Shown here: piece by piece, positions 26,252-34,780 of the stretch
Numbering within the stretch: the first letter of the stretch is position 1
Layout: the number at the start of each line of letters is the position of its first letter
DNA from: Methylophaga sp. UBA3192
Lineage (GTDB): Bacteria > Pseudomonadota > Gammaproteobacteria > Nitrosococcales > Methylophagaceae
Reading direction: 5' to 3'
Assembly: GCA_002363955.1 (NCBI GenBank)
Contig: DEXE01000002.1
Coordinates: 230,814-294,813 of the forward strand
DNA length: 64,000 nucleotides
Program-made: the position numbers and the translations under genes
Notes under the pieces: model-generated
Databases searched by the model: none
What the model saw: the letters and a program-made list of their open reading frames with translations, nothing else
What the model was told of the DNA's origin: nothing

Positions 26252-27616
26252 ATGGCTACAATACAAGCACCAGGCATCGGGTCTGGTCTAGATGTAAACG
26301 ACATTGTCACTAAGTTGATGGAAATTGAACGTCAGCCAATCGACAACTTAACGACGAAAAAGTCATTTGTTAATGCCCAGATAAGTGCTTATGGCTCATT
26401 GAAAAGTAAAGTCTCCGATTTCCAGACAGCGATGTCCAATCTTAACTCACCTGAGAAATTTCAAGTCTATCAGGCTACCAGCGGAAGCGAGTCTGTTTTT
26501 ACCAGTTCCGTTTCAAGTGGGGCCGTTGCGGGAAACTACAATATTGAAGTAGTGAGTCTGGCAGAAAGGGACAAAATTGCCACCAAAGCCTATACCGATT
26601 CCAATACCGTTGTTGGAGAAGGTACGATCAATATCAGTATCGGAGCCGAGAGTTTCGAACTGACTATTGATGGCACCAATAACACGTTGGCTGGTATCCG
26701 GGATGCTATTAATAACGCGACCGACAATAGTGGTGTTTCGGCTACAATCGTTACCGGTGATGAAGGTGCTCGTTTAGTTCTGTCTTCAAGAGAAACTGGA
26801 GTCGACAATGCTTTACGGATAAGTGTGACAGATAGTGACGGTAACAATACCGATGAAACTGGGTTATCGGCTTTAGCCTATAATCCGGAAGGTGGTGTTG
26901 AATTCCGTCCGCCAATCTCGTCAGCACAAAATGCTCTGGTCAGGATTGATGGCTTTGATGTCAGCAGCAATTCCAATACGATTACCGGTGCTATTGATGG
27001 GGTTACCATCAATGCTGCTTCAGTGGGCTCTTCAACCCTGAGTGTTACAAGGAATGACGAACAAATTCTGGAAGCGGTAGAGGCATTCGCTCAGGCTTTT
27101 AATGATTTGCGCTCTGAAATTAACAAACAACGTAGCGGTCAACTGGAAGCGGATAGCACCCTTTTATCATTGGAAAGGCAAATTTTTGATGTTCTGAATG
27201 CTGGTTCATCAATTGACGGCTCCTCTTTTAGCTATCTGATAGAAGCGGGTGTCTCGATCAATAAACAGGGTGTTATGGAGGTTGATTCGGATCGCATCAC
27301 AGATATTATGAATACCGATTTTGAATCTTTTACTAATTTGTTTGCCTCAGAGAATGGTGGTTTTGCTGCTAAACTGTCAACTCTGGCCAATGGTTGGTTA
27401 GCCAGTGATGGTCTTATCGATTCCCGTGAAGACGGGTTAAAAACTCAAGTTGAAGGGATTGATGACCAGATTTTAAGGATGGAAGATAGGCTGATTTCTG
27501 TAGAGGCAAGGATAAGAGCACAATTCACTGCATTGGATACATTAGTCAGCAACTTAAATAATACGTCGAGCTTTTTAACGCAGCAATTAGCTTCTTTGAA
27601 TAATAAAAATAATTAA
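26252..27616 (+). CDS. fliD: Flagellar filament cap protein FliD (HAP2)
   Basis: A 454-residue protein with the FliD N-terminus (IQAPGIGSGLDVNDIVTKLM followed by EIERQP) and C-terminal segments FTALDTLVSNLNNTSSFLTQ and QLASLNN. FliD forms the cap under which flagellin subunits fold. GGGAG lies before the ATG. It has its own sigma-54 site and is followed by its export chaperones fliS and fliT. Confidence 0.95.
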   Translation: MATIQAPGIGSGLDVNDIVTKLMEIERQPIDNLTTKKSFVNAQISAYGSLKSKVSDFQTAMSNLNSPEKFQVYQATSGSESVFTSSVSSGAVAGNYNIEVVSLAERDKIATKAYTDSNTVVGEGTINISIGAESFELTIDGTNNTLAGIRDAINNATDNSGVSATIVTGDEGARLVLSSRETGVDNALRISVTDSDGNNTDETGLSALAYNPEGGVEFRPPISSAQNALVRIDGFDVSSNSNTITGAIDGVTINAASVGSSTLSVTRNDEQILEAVEAFAQAFNDLRSEINKQRSGQLEADSTLLSLERQIFDVLNAGSSIDGSSFSYLIEAGVSINKQGVMEVDSDRITDIMNTDFESFTNLFASENGGFAAKLSTLANGWLASDGLIDSREDGLKTQVEGIDDQILRMEDRLISVEARIRAQFTALDTLVSNLNNTSSFLTQQLASLNNKNN

Positions 27617-27633
27617 TACAGAGCGAAATTAGG

Positions 27634-28035
27634 ATGATGCAAAACATGATCAATAAAAAAGCACTGGAAGGTTATGGGCGGGGTTCCGTAGAGTCCGAAG
27701 TAAACTTTGCCTCCCCTCATCGTATTATTCAAATGTTGATGGAAGGCGCATTATCAAAAATCGCTACGGCCAAAGGCTGTATTGCTCGTAACGATATTTC
27801 TGAAAAAAGTCGTCAGATCACTTGGGGAATGAATATTATCCAGGGACTGCGAACCAGCCTGGATGCGCAAAAAGGTGGAGAGGTTGCGGCTAATCTTGAC
27901 TCACTTTATGAATATATGGGCCGAAGATTGCTGGAAGCCAATGTAAAGAATGATGTTGCCATTCTGGATGAAGTCAGTAGCTTGCTGATGGAAGTTAAAG
28001 CAGGATGGGATAATATTCCCGCCGAGTTTCATTAA
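27634..28035 (+). CDS. fliS: Flagellin export chaperone FliS
   Basis: A 133-residue helical protein with the FliS block SPHRIIQMLMEGALSKIATA and the C-terminal WDNIPAEF. FliS binds the C-terminal helix of flagellin in the cytoplasm, prevents premature assembly and guides it to FlhA. It is 17 bases downstream of fliD. The start could be either of two adjacent ATGs. Confidence 0.93.
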   Translation: MMQNMINKKALEGYGRGSVESEVNFASPHRIIQMLMEGALSKIATAKGCIARNDISEKSRQITWGMNIIQGLRTSLDAQKGGEVAANLDSLYEYMGRRLLEANVKNDVAILDEVSSLLMEVKAGWDNIPAEFH

Positions 28036-28041
28036 TCTTTT

Positions 28042-28359
28042 ATGTCAAATTCAGACGATAAAATTGAAATGTTGCAACAGGCCTTGGAACTCACTCAGAA
28101 CATGCTGAATTTGTCTAAACAGCATAACTGGGAAGCACTTGATCCTATCGAAAAAGAAAGACAACTTTTGCTAGAAGCACTATTTCCCTTAGCCGATAGC
28201 TCTGTTGAAATCGAAAAGATGTCAACAGACTTACAAAGGCTCATTGATACTAATAATGAGCTTATTGCGCATTGCCAAAAAGGGAAACAGTCTCTTCAGC
28301 TGCAAATGCGTGACGCAAAATTCACCCAAAAAGCCGTAACTGCTTATCAATCCAATTAG
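28042..28359 (+). CDS. fliT: FliT-like flagellar chaperone
   Basis: A 105-residue, almost wholly helical protein directly after fliS (6-base gap). It has a WEALDPIEKERQLLLEALF segment near residue 30, typical of FliT-type proteins. FliT chaperones the cap protein FliD. The family diverges strongly, so the call relies on size, helicity, the W-x-x-L motif and position. No terminator is visible after it. Confidence 0.75.
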   Translation: MSNSDDKIEMLQQALELTQNMLNLSKQHNWEALDPIEKERQLLLEALFPLADSSVEIEKMSTDLQRLIDTNNELIAHCQKGKQSLQLQMRDAKFTQKAVTAYQSN

Positions 28360-28397
28360 TTAGCGTACTTAATTCTGATAAAGTTCCCAAATTTAGT

Positions 28398-28411
28398 GTC
28401 ATTTTTTTGAC
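28398..28411 (+). promoter_or_regulatory. Candidate FleQ box upstream of fleQ
   Basis: GTCA (28398-28401), six T bases and TGAC (28408-28411) form a palindrome, extendable to TGTCA/TGACA. It has the half-sites and spacing of the FleQ box known from Pseudomonas (GTCA-N6-TGAC). It overlaps the -35 element of the fleQ promoter, suggesting autoregulation. Confidence 0.5.
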
Positions 28412-28435
28412 AACTAACCGTAAAGTGCTTAACTT
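28407..28435 (+). promoter_or_regulatory. Sigma-70-type promoter of fleQ
   Basis: A perfect TTGACA (28407-28412), a 17-base spacer and TAACTT (28430-28435) precede fleQ. No GG-N10-GC site is present here, in keeping with fleQ as the sigma-70-driven top of the cascade. Confidence 0.6.
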
Positions 28436-28498
28436 GATTTCACAAATCCTTGTAGTGATACCGTCAGGTACGGAGTGAGCTTGTCTTCAGGAGCAGTT

Positions 28499-29989
28499 AT
28501 GAATGCGTGTAATATCTTGGTGATAGATATTGACCCCCAACGCCGAGAAACGCTTTCCACGCTTATTGCGTTTTTGAATTGCCACGCAGTGGTGGTGAAG
28601 GACATGGAAAGTTGGTTTGATAGCATTGATGATTTAAATGATATTGCGTTGGCGCTGGTTGGTGATTGTGGAGGGAGCAGCCAGACCAAACAATTACTTC
28701 GTGAACTGGTCAATCATGAAGCAAGAGTTCCGGTTTTCACCCTTGATTATCCTCAAAATGTTACTGGCGAATTCCCCGGTACCATCGGCGCATTGCATTA
28801 TCCTGTTAAGTATCCTCAGTTAAGTAATGCCTTACAGCAAGCTTCGGTTTATAAAAATCAGGCTCAAAATACAGTTGAAACCGAACCATTGTTTCGCTCC
28901 TTGGTTGGAAACAGTGTAAAAATGAAGCGGGTTCAGAAAATGATTCAGCAGGTGTCAGATTCTGAAGCAAATGTATTGATTCTGGGGGAATCCGGGACGG
29001 GTAAGGAAGTGGTTGCCCGCAATTTACATTACTTTTCTTCCCGTCGGGAAAAACCTTTTGTGCCAGTAAACTGTGGCGCGATCCCCGGTGAGCTTCTTGA
29101 AAGTGAACTGTTCGGACATGAAAAAGGCGCTTTTACTGGCGCGATAACGGCCCGAAAAGGACGTTTTGAAATGGCCGAAGGTGGCACCCTGTTTCTTGAT
29201 GAAATTGGGGATATGCCATTACCCATGCAGGTCAAGCTGTTGCGGGTATTACAGGAAAGAACGTTTGAACGGGTTGGTAGTAATAAAACGCAAAAAGCCA
29301 ATGTCAGAGTCATTGCGGCAACTCACCGTAATTTAGAAACCCATATTGATGATGGTCGTTTCCGAGAGGACTTGTTTTATCGTTTAAACGTCTTTCCGAT
29401 TGATATGCCAGCGTTACGTGAACGACCAGAAGATATCCCATTACTGATTCATGAGCTGACCCAGCGCATAGAACATGAAAACCGTGGGGCTGTGAGATTT
29501 ACCCCGGCGGCAATCGCTTCGTTATGTCGTTACAGCTGGCCCGGAAATGTTCGAGAGCTTGCTAATGTGGTGGAAAGGCTGGTGATTTTATATCCCTATG
29601 GCACAGTTGATTTTGATGATCTGCCAGAAAAATATCAAATTGACGGCGAACCTCTGACGGAAGTTGTTACCGCGGCTATTTCTGCTCGGCCTGAAACATC
29701 AGCTGCACTAAAGGTGGTTGTCAAAGAGAATGCAGCCAGTGATTCTGTTGCACCATTAAATGGAGCAAGTCATTCCGATAATGGGGCAATTAAAATGGAG
29801 GCGCTTCCGGAAGACGGATTGGATTTAAGGGAGCATCTGGCCAATTTGGAATATCTGCTTATCAAACAAGCATTGGATGAAGCGGCCGGGGTTGTTGCCC
29901 ATGCAGCCAGCAGGCTCAAAATGCGCCGAACAACATTAGTGGAGAAGATGCGCAAATATGGTATTCAACGTGATGTTGAAATCACCTGA
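28499..29989 (+). CDS. fleQ: FleQ/FlrA-type flagellar master regulator (sigma-54 activator)
   Basis: A 496-residue enhancer-binding protein. Residues 1-120 are a receiver-like domain lacking the phospho-acceptor region of true response regulators, as in FleQ. EPLFRSLVGNS contains the LFRS motif of c-di-GMP-binding FleQ. The AAA+ domain has Walker A GESGTGKE, the sigma-54 contact loop GAFTGA and Walker B TLFLDEIGD. A Fis-type helix-turn-helix closes the protein (AASRLKMRRTTLVEKMRKYG). GGAG precedes the ATG at 28499, better than the upstream in-frame GTG. It should activate the sigma-54 promoters found across this window and respond to c-di-GMP. Confidence 0.94.
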   Translation: MNACNILVIDIDPQRRETLSTLIAFLNCHAVVVKDMESWFDSIDDLNDIALALVGDCGGSSQTKQLLRELVNHEARVPVFTLDYPQNVTGEFPGTIGALHYPVKYPQLSNALQQASVYKNQAQNTVETEPLFRSLVGNSVKMKRVQKMIQQVSDSEANVLILGESGTGKEVVARNLHYFSSRREKPFVPVNCGAIPGELLESELFGHEKGAFTGAITARKGRFEMAEGGTLFLDEIGDMPLPMQVKLLRVLQERTFERVGSNKTQKANVRVIAATHRNLETHIDDGRFREDLFYRLNVFPIDMPALRERPEDIPLLIHELTQRIEHENRGAVRFTPAAIASLCRYSWPGNVRELANVVERLVILYPYGTVDFDDLPEKYQIDGEPLTEVVTAAISARPETSAALKVVVKENAASDSVAPLNGASHSDNGAIKMEALPEDGLDLREHLANLEYLLIKQALDEAAGVVAHAASRLKMRRTTLVEKMRKYGIQRDVEIT

Positions 29990-30024
29990 TATAGGTGCCT
30001 GAATTTTGACTCCGAAATAAAATA

Positions 30025-30051
30025 ATTAAATATAAGTCATTGATATTTAAT
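30025..30051 (+). promoter_or_regulatory. AT-rich perfect inverted repeat upstream of fleS
   Basis: ATTAAATAT (30025-30033) and ATATTTAAT (30043-30051) are exact inverted copies around a 9-base loop, 13 bases before the fleS sigma-54 site. It could be an activator-binding site or a weak hairpin after fleQ. It contains only a half match (GTCA) to a FleQ box. Confidence 0.4.
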
Positions 30052-30063
30052 AGTTAAAAAACA

Positions 30064-30079
30064 GGGCATGTATTTTGCA
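30064..30079 (+). promoter_or_regulatory. Sigma-54 promoter of fleSR
   Basis: GGGCATGTATTTTGCA has GG at 30065-30066 and GC at 30077-30078, with 10 bases between, and a perfect TTGCA box. It places fleSR under FleQ/RpoN, as in the four-tier Pseudomonas cascade. Expected start is near 30090, 27 bases before fleS. Confidence 0.8.
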
Positions 30080-30116
30080 GAAACACTATCGGAAACCCTT
30101 TAGTGGAGCAAAATAG

Positions 30117-31301
30117 ATGAACCTGAAATGGCCTGAATCCTCTTCCCAGAGTGAACGCCCTGCAACCAAGTCAACACACTCAACGAAACGGCCCATGGCT
30201 GCTATCGCTGAAAATCATCCTGTTTGGACACCACCAGTAAGTCATAAAAAAACATCAGCTTCAGAGAGCCGTATTGCGGATCGTCTCAGTAGCTTGTTAG
30301 CAGTCATTCCCGGTGGTGTAGTGGTGATTGACGGTACGGGTTTGGTTCAGGACTGTAATCAGGTGGCTATTAATCTGCTTGGCGAACCATTAACTGGTCA
30401 ACGTTGGATTGATGTCATCAAACGGGCTTTTAAACCACGTGAGGATGATGGGCATGATGTCTCGCTGGCTGATGGCCGTCTGGTGCATATTTCTACCAGT
30501 CCATTAGATAAAGAACCGGGACAAATTATCCTGCTTCAGGAGGTCACAGAAACGCGTCAACTGCAGCGTAAAGTGGCGCATTTGCAGCGTTTGTCTGCAA
30601 TGGGTGAAATGGCAGCACGCCTGGCCCATCAAATCCGCACCCCTTTATCCTCCGCCACATTGTATCTTGCACCGCTACTCAAGCCCGAAACTGAAAAAAC
30701 GACGCAACTGAAATTCGCCCGCCGTTTACATGACAGTTTGAGCCATATGGAACAGCTGGTTCGCAATATGCTGGCATTCTCGCGTGGCGATATGAATAGT
30801 ACGGCACCGGTCAGTGTGAGTGAATTAGTCGATGAACTGGTTCAGCAGTTTATCGCGCAGCCCGAAAGTGAATCCTTGAATGTACAGGTGAGTAATCTGG
30901 TCAACGATGGCTATGTATATGGCAGTCAGCCGGCATTGGTCAGTGCATTGAACAACTTACTGAATAATGCACGCCAGGCCTGTGGTGAGACAGGAAAAAT
31001 TACGATTCACGCCGAGTATGCTGAAGAAGATCAGCAGCAGTTTATTGAAATCAGTATTGAAGATAATGGTGACGGAATCGCAGAGGCTGATTATGAGAAG
31101 ATTCTGCAACCCTTTTATACCACGCGTTCAGCAGGAACCGGTCTGGGCTTGGCAGTTGTGCAATCGGTTGCCCGGGCACATAAAGGTATGTTGTGGCTGG
31201 ATAGTGAGCCAGGCGTTGGCAGTACATTTTGTCTTCGACTGCCAGTTTACCGTCCTATGAATACCCCCCAGGAAACAATGCAAACAGGAGTGAAATCATG
31301 A
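30117..31301 (+). CDS. fleS: Flagellar sensor histidine kinase FleS/FlrB
   Basis: A 394-residue soluble histidine kinase without membrane segments. A PAS domain (about residues 55-150, LLAVIPGGVVVIDGTGLVQD) precedes the dimerisation helix with the phospho-acceptor His171 in ARLAHQIRTPLSSA. The ATPase part has ALNNLLNNARQA (N box), IEDNGDGI and GTGLGLAVVQSV. FleS phosphorylates FleR to switch on the later flagellar sigma-54 genes. Its stop overlaps the fleR start as ATGA. Confidence 0.93.
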   Translation: MNLKWPESSSQSERPATKSTHSTKRPMAAIAENHPVWTPPVSHKKTSASESRIADRLSSLLAVIPGGVVVIDGTGLVQDCNQVAINLLGEPLTGQRWIDVIKRAFKPREDDGHDVSLADGRLVHISTSPLDKEPGQIILLQEVTETRQLQRKVAHLQRLSAMGEMAARLAHQIRTPLSSATLYLAPLLKPETEKTTQLKFARRLHDSLSHMEQLVRNMLAFSRGDMNSTAPVSVSELVDELVQQFIAQPESESLNVQVSNLVNDGYVYGSQPALVSALNNLLNNARQACGETGKITIHAEYAEEDQQQFIEISIEDNGDGIAEADYEKILQPFYTTRSAGTGLGLAVVQSVARAHKGMLWLDSEPGVGSTFCLRLPVYRPMNTPQETMQTGVKS

Positions 31302-32683
31302 CGCAGTCAATGATTATGGTGGTTGAAGATGATGCAAATTTACGTATTGCTTTATGCGATACGCTGGAACTTGCAGGCTATCAGGTCACGGCGACTGACC
31401 ACGGCCAGAAAGCTTTGGATAAGCTGGCAAATGAACCCATAGGATTGTTACTCAGTGATTTGCAGATGCAACCAATGGATGGACATACCCTGTTGAAAAA
31501 AGCGCGCGCCATGCTGCCTTCTCTGCCAGTGGTGCTGATGACCGCTTATGGTTCAGTACAAAGTGCCGTAGAAGCCATGCATGAAGGTGCCTGTGATTAT
31601 CTGATGAAACCATTTGAAGCCGATGATTTGCTGCAACGCGTACAGCGTTATGTACGCACATTACCAGCCAGTGATGATATGGTGGCTGCCGCTAAATCCT
31701 CTGTGGATTTACAATCGTTGGCAAGACGCGTGGCTGAAACCGATGCCACGGTGTTAATCAATGGCGAGAGCGGTACCGGTAAAGAAGTTCTGGCACGCTT
31801 TATCCATCGCCACTCACCTCGTAAAGACGGACCCTTTGTGGCGATTAACTGTGCTGCGATCCCTGAATCCATGCTCGAAGCAACATTGTTTGGCTATGAG
31901 AAAGGGGCATTTACCGGCGCAGCTCAAGCGTATGCCGGTAAATTTGAACAGGCAAATCAAGGCACGATTTTATTGGATGAAATTACCGAAATGGATATTT
32001 CATTACAGGCTAAATTATTGCGGGTGTTGCAAGAGCGGGAAGTAGAGCGCCTGGGAGGAAGAAAAACCTTATCGCTGGATGTACGTGTACTGGCAACCAC
32101 TAACCGCACACTTCGTGAAGAAGTAAAGGCCGGTCGTTTCCGCGAAGACTTGTTTTATCGATTAAACGTTTTTCCTTTGCAGTTATTACCTTTGCGCGAA
32201 CGACCGGAAGATATTGTGCCATTGGCTCAGCAGTTACTTGAGCGTCATTGTCAGCACAGTGGAAAGGTGGCGCCCCATTTTGATAATGAAGCACAAATCA
32301 AATTGTCCCGGCACAGCTGGCGAGGCAATGTGCGTGAACTGGATAATGTTATTCAGCGCGCTTTGATTTTACAGCGAGGCGCAGTAATCAAGGCCGAAGA
32401 CCTTGCCTACGAAACCCTGGCCGGAACTCAGCAAAGCAATACTGAAGTAACCCCTGTACCAGTGATGGTGGACGATAATTCTGATGCACTGACGGTTAAT
32501 GCGGATGATTTACGCAGTCATGAACAGCGTCATATTCTCGACATGCTGGCCAAACATCGGGGCAGCAGACGTGAAACTGCAAAAGAACTGGGTATCAGCG
32601 AACGCACGTTACGCTACAAGATTTCTCGTTTTCGTGAACAGGGGGTTGCCATTCCCGGAAAATTTGGCAAGAAGTCTGCATAA
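31298..32683 (+). CDS. fleR: Flagellar response regulator FleR/FlrC (sigma-54 activator)
   Basis: A 461-residue NtrC-type regulator. The receiver has the acidic pair near residue 11, phospho-acceptor Asp54 in LLSDLQMQPMDG, and the Lys in LMKPFEADD. The AAA+ domain has GESGTGKEV, GAFTGA and TILLDEITEMD. The C-terminal helix-turn-helix reads RRETAKELGISERTLRYKIS. The ATG at 31298 overlaps the fleS stop. It should activate rod, hook and basal-body operons with RpoN. The end of its coding sequence contains the fliE promoter. Confidence 0.94.
   Translation: MTQSMIMVVEDDANLRIALCDTLELAGYQVTATDHGQKALDKLANEPIGLLLSDLQMQPMDGHTLLKKARAMLPSLPVVLMTAYGSVQSAVEAMHEGACDYLMKPFEADDLLQRVQRYVRTLPASDDMVAAAKSSVDLQSLARRVAETDATVLINGESGTGKEVLARFIHRHSPRKDGPFVAINCAAIPESMLEATLFGYEKGAFTGAAQAYAGKFEQANQGTILLDEITEMDISLQAKLLRVLQEREVERLGGRKTLSLDVRVLATTNRTLREEVKAGRFREDLFYRLNVFPLQLLPLRERPEDIVPLAQQLLERHCQHSGKVAPHFDNEAQIKLSRHSWRGNVRELDNVIQRALILQRGAVIKAEDLAYETLAGTQQSNTEVTPVPVMVDDNSDALTVNADDLRSHEQRHILDMLAKHRGSRRETAKELGISERTLRYKISRFREQGVAIPGKFGKKSA
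32665..32680 (+). promoter_or_regulatory. Sigma-54 promoter of the fliE operon, inside the end of fleR
   Basis: TGGCAAGAAGTCTGCA has GG at 32666-32667 and GC at 32678-32679, with 10 bases between. The site encodes the last residues of FleR and ends just before its stop codon. Expected start is near 32691, 36 bases before fliE. Confidence 0.72.
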
Positions 32684-32726
32684 ATAAACCAAGCTCAACC
32701 AAGTCACACAAAGCGAGAAGATTCTT

Positions 32727-33059
32727 ATGATAAAAGCGATTGATCCCAACCAGCTGCTGACACAAATGCGGGCTATGCAAACTCAGGCAAATCAAGCCAT
32801 GCCCATGCCGGCAGAGCAAAATTTGTCCAGCGGACGAGTTGATTTTGCCGATTTGATGAAAAATGCTGTTGATAAGGTGAATGAGACACAACAAACTGCG
32901 AGTCAGTTAAGAACCGCTTTTGAGTTGGGTGATCCCAGTGTGAATTTAACTGACGTTATGATTGCTTCACAAAAATCCAGTGTGGCTTTCGATGCAACTA
33001 TCCAGGTGCGTAATAAGCTTATCGAGGCTTATCAGGAAGTCATGAGAATGTCGATTTAA
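32727..33059 (+). CDS. fliE: Flagellar MS-ring/rod junction protein FliE
   Basis: A 110-residue protein with the FliE core FADLMKNAVDKVNETQQTAS and the C-terminal LTDVMIASQKSSVAFDATIQ. FliE joins the MS ring to the proximal rod and is needed for export of rod proteins. It is first in fliEFGHIJ, 30 bases before fliF. Confidence 0.95.
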   Translation: MIKAIDPNQLLTQMRAMQTQANQAMPMPAEQNLSSGRVDFADLMKNAVDKVNETQQTASQLRTAFELGDPSVNLTDVMIASQKSSVAFDATIQVRNKLIEAYQEVMRMSI

Positions 33060-33088
33060 TGTTGCTGGTTAAACTGAAGAGCTGAAAC

Positions 33089-34780
33089 ATGGAAAACGTA
33101 CCTGCTACAAAAACGAATACATTTGCTGCCAATTCTCCTCTGGCGGTGATGCAAAACAATATTTCCCGCCAGCCGGTGACCAAACAAATCATGTTTTTAT
33201 TAGCCATTGCCGCGAGTATTGCTGTGGGTGGTTACGTATTTATGTGGTCGCAGACACCTTCCTATCAGGTGTTGTTTTCAGGAATGGAGGCGCAGGAGTC
33301 ATCTGAAGTTGCCAATGTATTGCAGCAGATGAAAATCGATTATAAGCTGGATCCAACGTCAGGCGCATTACTGGTTCCGGCGTCAGAAGTTCAGGGCTTG
33401 CGTTTACGTCTGGCGGCGGAAGGTTTGCCACGTAGCTCAGCACAGGGCATGGAGATTCTGAGCCAGGAACAGGGTTTTGGCACCAGTCAGTTTATTGAGC
33501 AGGCTCGCTATCAACGCGCGATGGAGCAGGAGCTTGCCCGTTCGGTGGCTGAATTACAGAATGTCAGAAGTGCCCGGGTGCATCTGGCAATTCCAAAACA
33601 ATCTGTCTTTGTTCGTGAACGTAAACCGCCCACCGCGTCAGTAGTGCTGAATATGTATGCTGGCAGAACCTTGGAACGAGGTCATATTGCCGCTATTACG
33701 CATATGGTGGCTGCCAGCGTTCCGAATATGAAAAGCTCGGATGTTACTGTAGTCGATCAGCGCGGTAATTTGCTTAGTCAGCCAGAACGCAATAGCAGCA
33801 TGGCATTGAGTGATACGCAGCTGGAGTTCACCCAAAAGCTTGAACAGTTATATATCAGTCGTATTGAAGATATCCTGACACCGATCGTGGGGATGAATGG
33901 TGTCCGTGCGCAGGTCGTTGCTGATGTTGACTTTACCGTGACTGAACAAACTCAGGAGAGTTACAACCCGGATTTGGCAGCATTACGCAGTGAACAGCTT
34001 GCCGAAGAAGAACGCGTTGGAGGACTGGGCCCTATGGGGGTACCTGGAGCCCTAACCAACCAACCTCCTGGTGGTGGAGTCGCTCCGGAACAGGCAGTGC
34101 AGGAAAATGTTGGGGAAGATGGTGAAGTGGTCACCAACACGGTAACACCTGGCTCCAGCACGAAACGCAGTACCCGCAACTTCGAACTGGATCGTACGAT
34201 CAGCCATAGTCGCCTGGCACCTGGCAGTATTCGTAAGTTGAGTGTTGCTGTGCTGGTTGATGAACCCGCAACCACAGATGCTGAAGGTAATATGGTGAGT
34301 ACGCCGTTGAATGATGCTCAAATGGCGCGGATTAATACCCTGGTTATGGATGCTATCGGTTTCAATATGGCACGTGGTGATAGTTTAAATGTAGTCAGTG
34401 CTCCGTTTGTTACACCGGTTGAAGCTGAACCTTTGCCCAGTATTCCTTTGTGGGAACAACCATGGTTTTGGGAGGTTGGTAAGCAAGTACTGGGAGCCTT
34501 GGTTGTATTATTCCTGATTTTTGGGTTGATACGGCCAGCCTTCAGGGATCTGAATAAATCCCCAGATAAACAGTTAGCGAATCAAACCGGTGAAAACGCG
34601 GAAGGCATGTCGGCAGAACAGGTTTTGGCAGCAAGTAGTAAAAATGGAGAGGATATTGCTAAACTGACGACTGGTTCTGAGCGCGTTGAACAGCATTTGA
34701 CTAATATTCGTAGCTTAGTACAGCAGGACCCTGCGCTGGTAGCGCAAGTGGTAAAAAACTGGGCAGCGAGTGATGCATAA
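33089..34780 (+). CDS. fliF: Flagellar MS-ring protein FliF
   Basis: A 563-residue membrane protein. A first membrane helix lies near residues 32-52 (IMFLLAIAASIAVGGYVFMW). The YscJ/FliF ring-building domains follow (NVLQQMKIDYKLD, EQARYQRAMEQELARSV). A Gly/Pro-rich insertion sits around residues 315-335, and a second helix (VLGALVVLFLIFGLI) comes before the cytoplasmic FliG-binding tail. FliF forms the membrane platform for rotor and export gate. Its stop overlaps the fliG start. Confidence 0.96.
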   Translation: MENVPATKTNTFAANSPLAVMQNNISRQPVTKQIMFLLAIAASIAVGGYVFMWSQTPSYQVLFSGMEAQESSEVANVLQQMKIDYKLDPTSGALLVPASEVQGLRLRLAAEGLPRSSAQGMEILSQEQGFGTSQFIEQARYQRAMEQELARSVAELQNVRSARVHLAIPKQSVFVRERKPPTASVVLNMYAGRTLERGHIAAITHMVAASVPNMKSSDVTVVDQRGNLLSQPERNSSMALSDTQLEFTQKLEQLYISRIEDILTPIVGMNGVRAQVVADVDFTVTEQTQESYNPDLAALRSEQLAEEERVGGLGPMGVPGALTNQPPGGGVAPEQAVQENVGEDGEVVTNTVTPGSSTKRSTRNFELDRTISHSRLAPGSIRKLSVAVLVDEPATTDAEGNMVSTPLNDAQMARINTLVMDAIGFNMARGDSLNVVSAPFVTPVEAEPLPSIPLWEQPWFWEVGKQVLGALVVLFLIFGLIRPAFRDLNKSPDKQLANQTGENAEGMSAEQVLAASSKNGEDIAKLTTGSERVEQHLTNIRSLVQQDPALVAQVVKNWAASDA

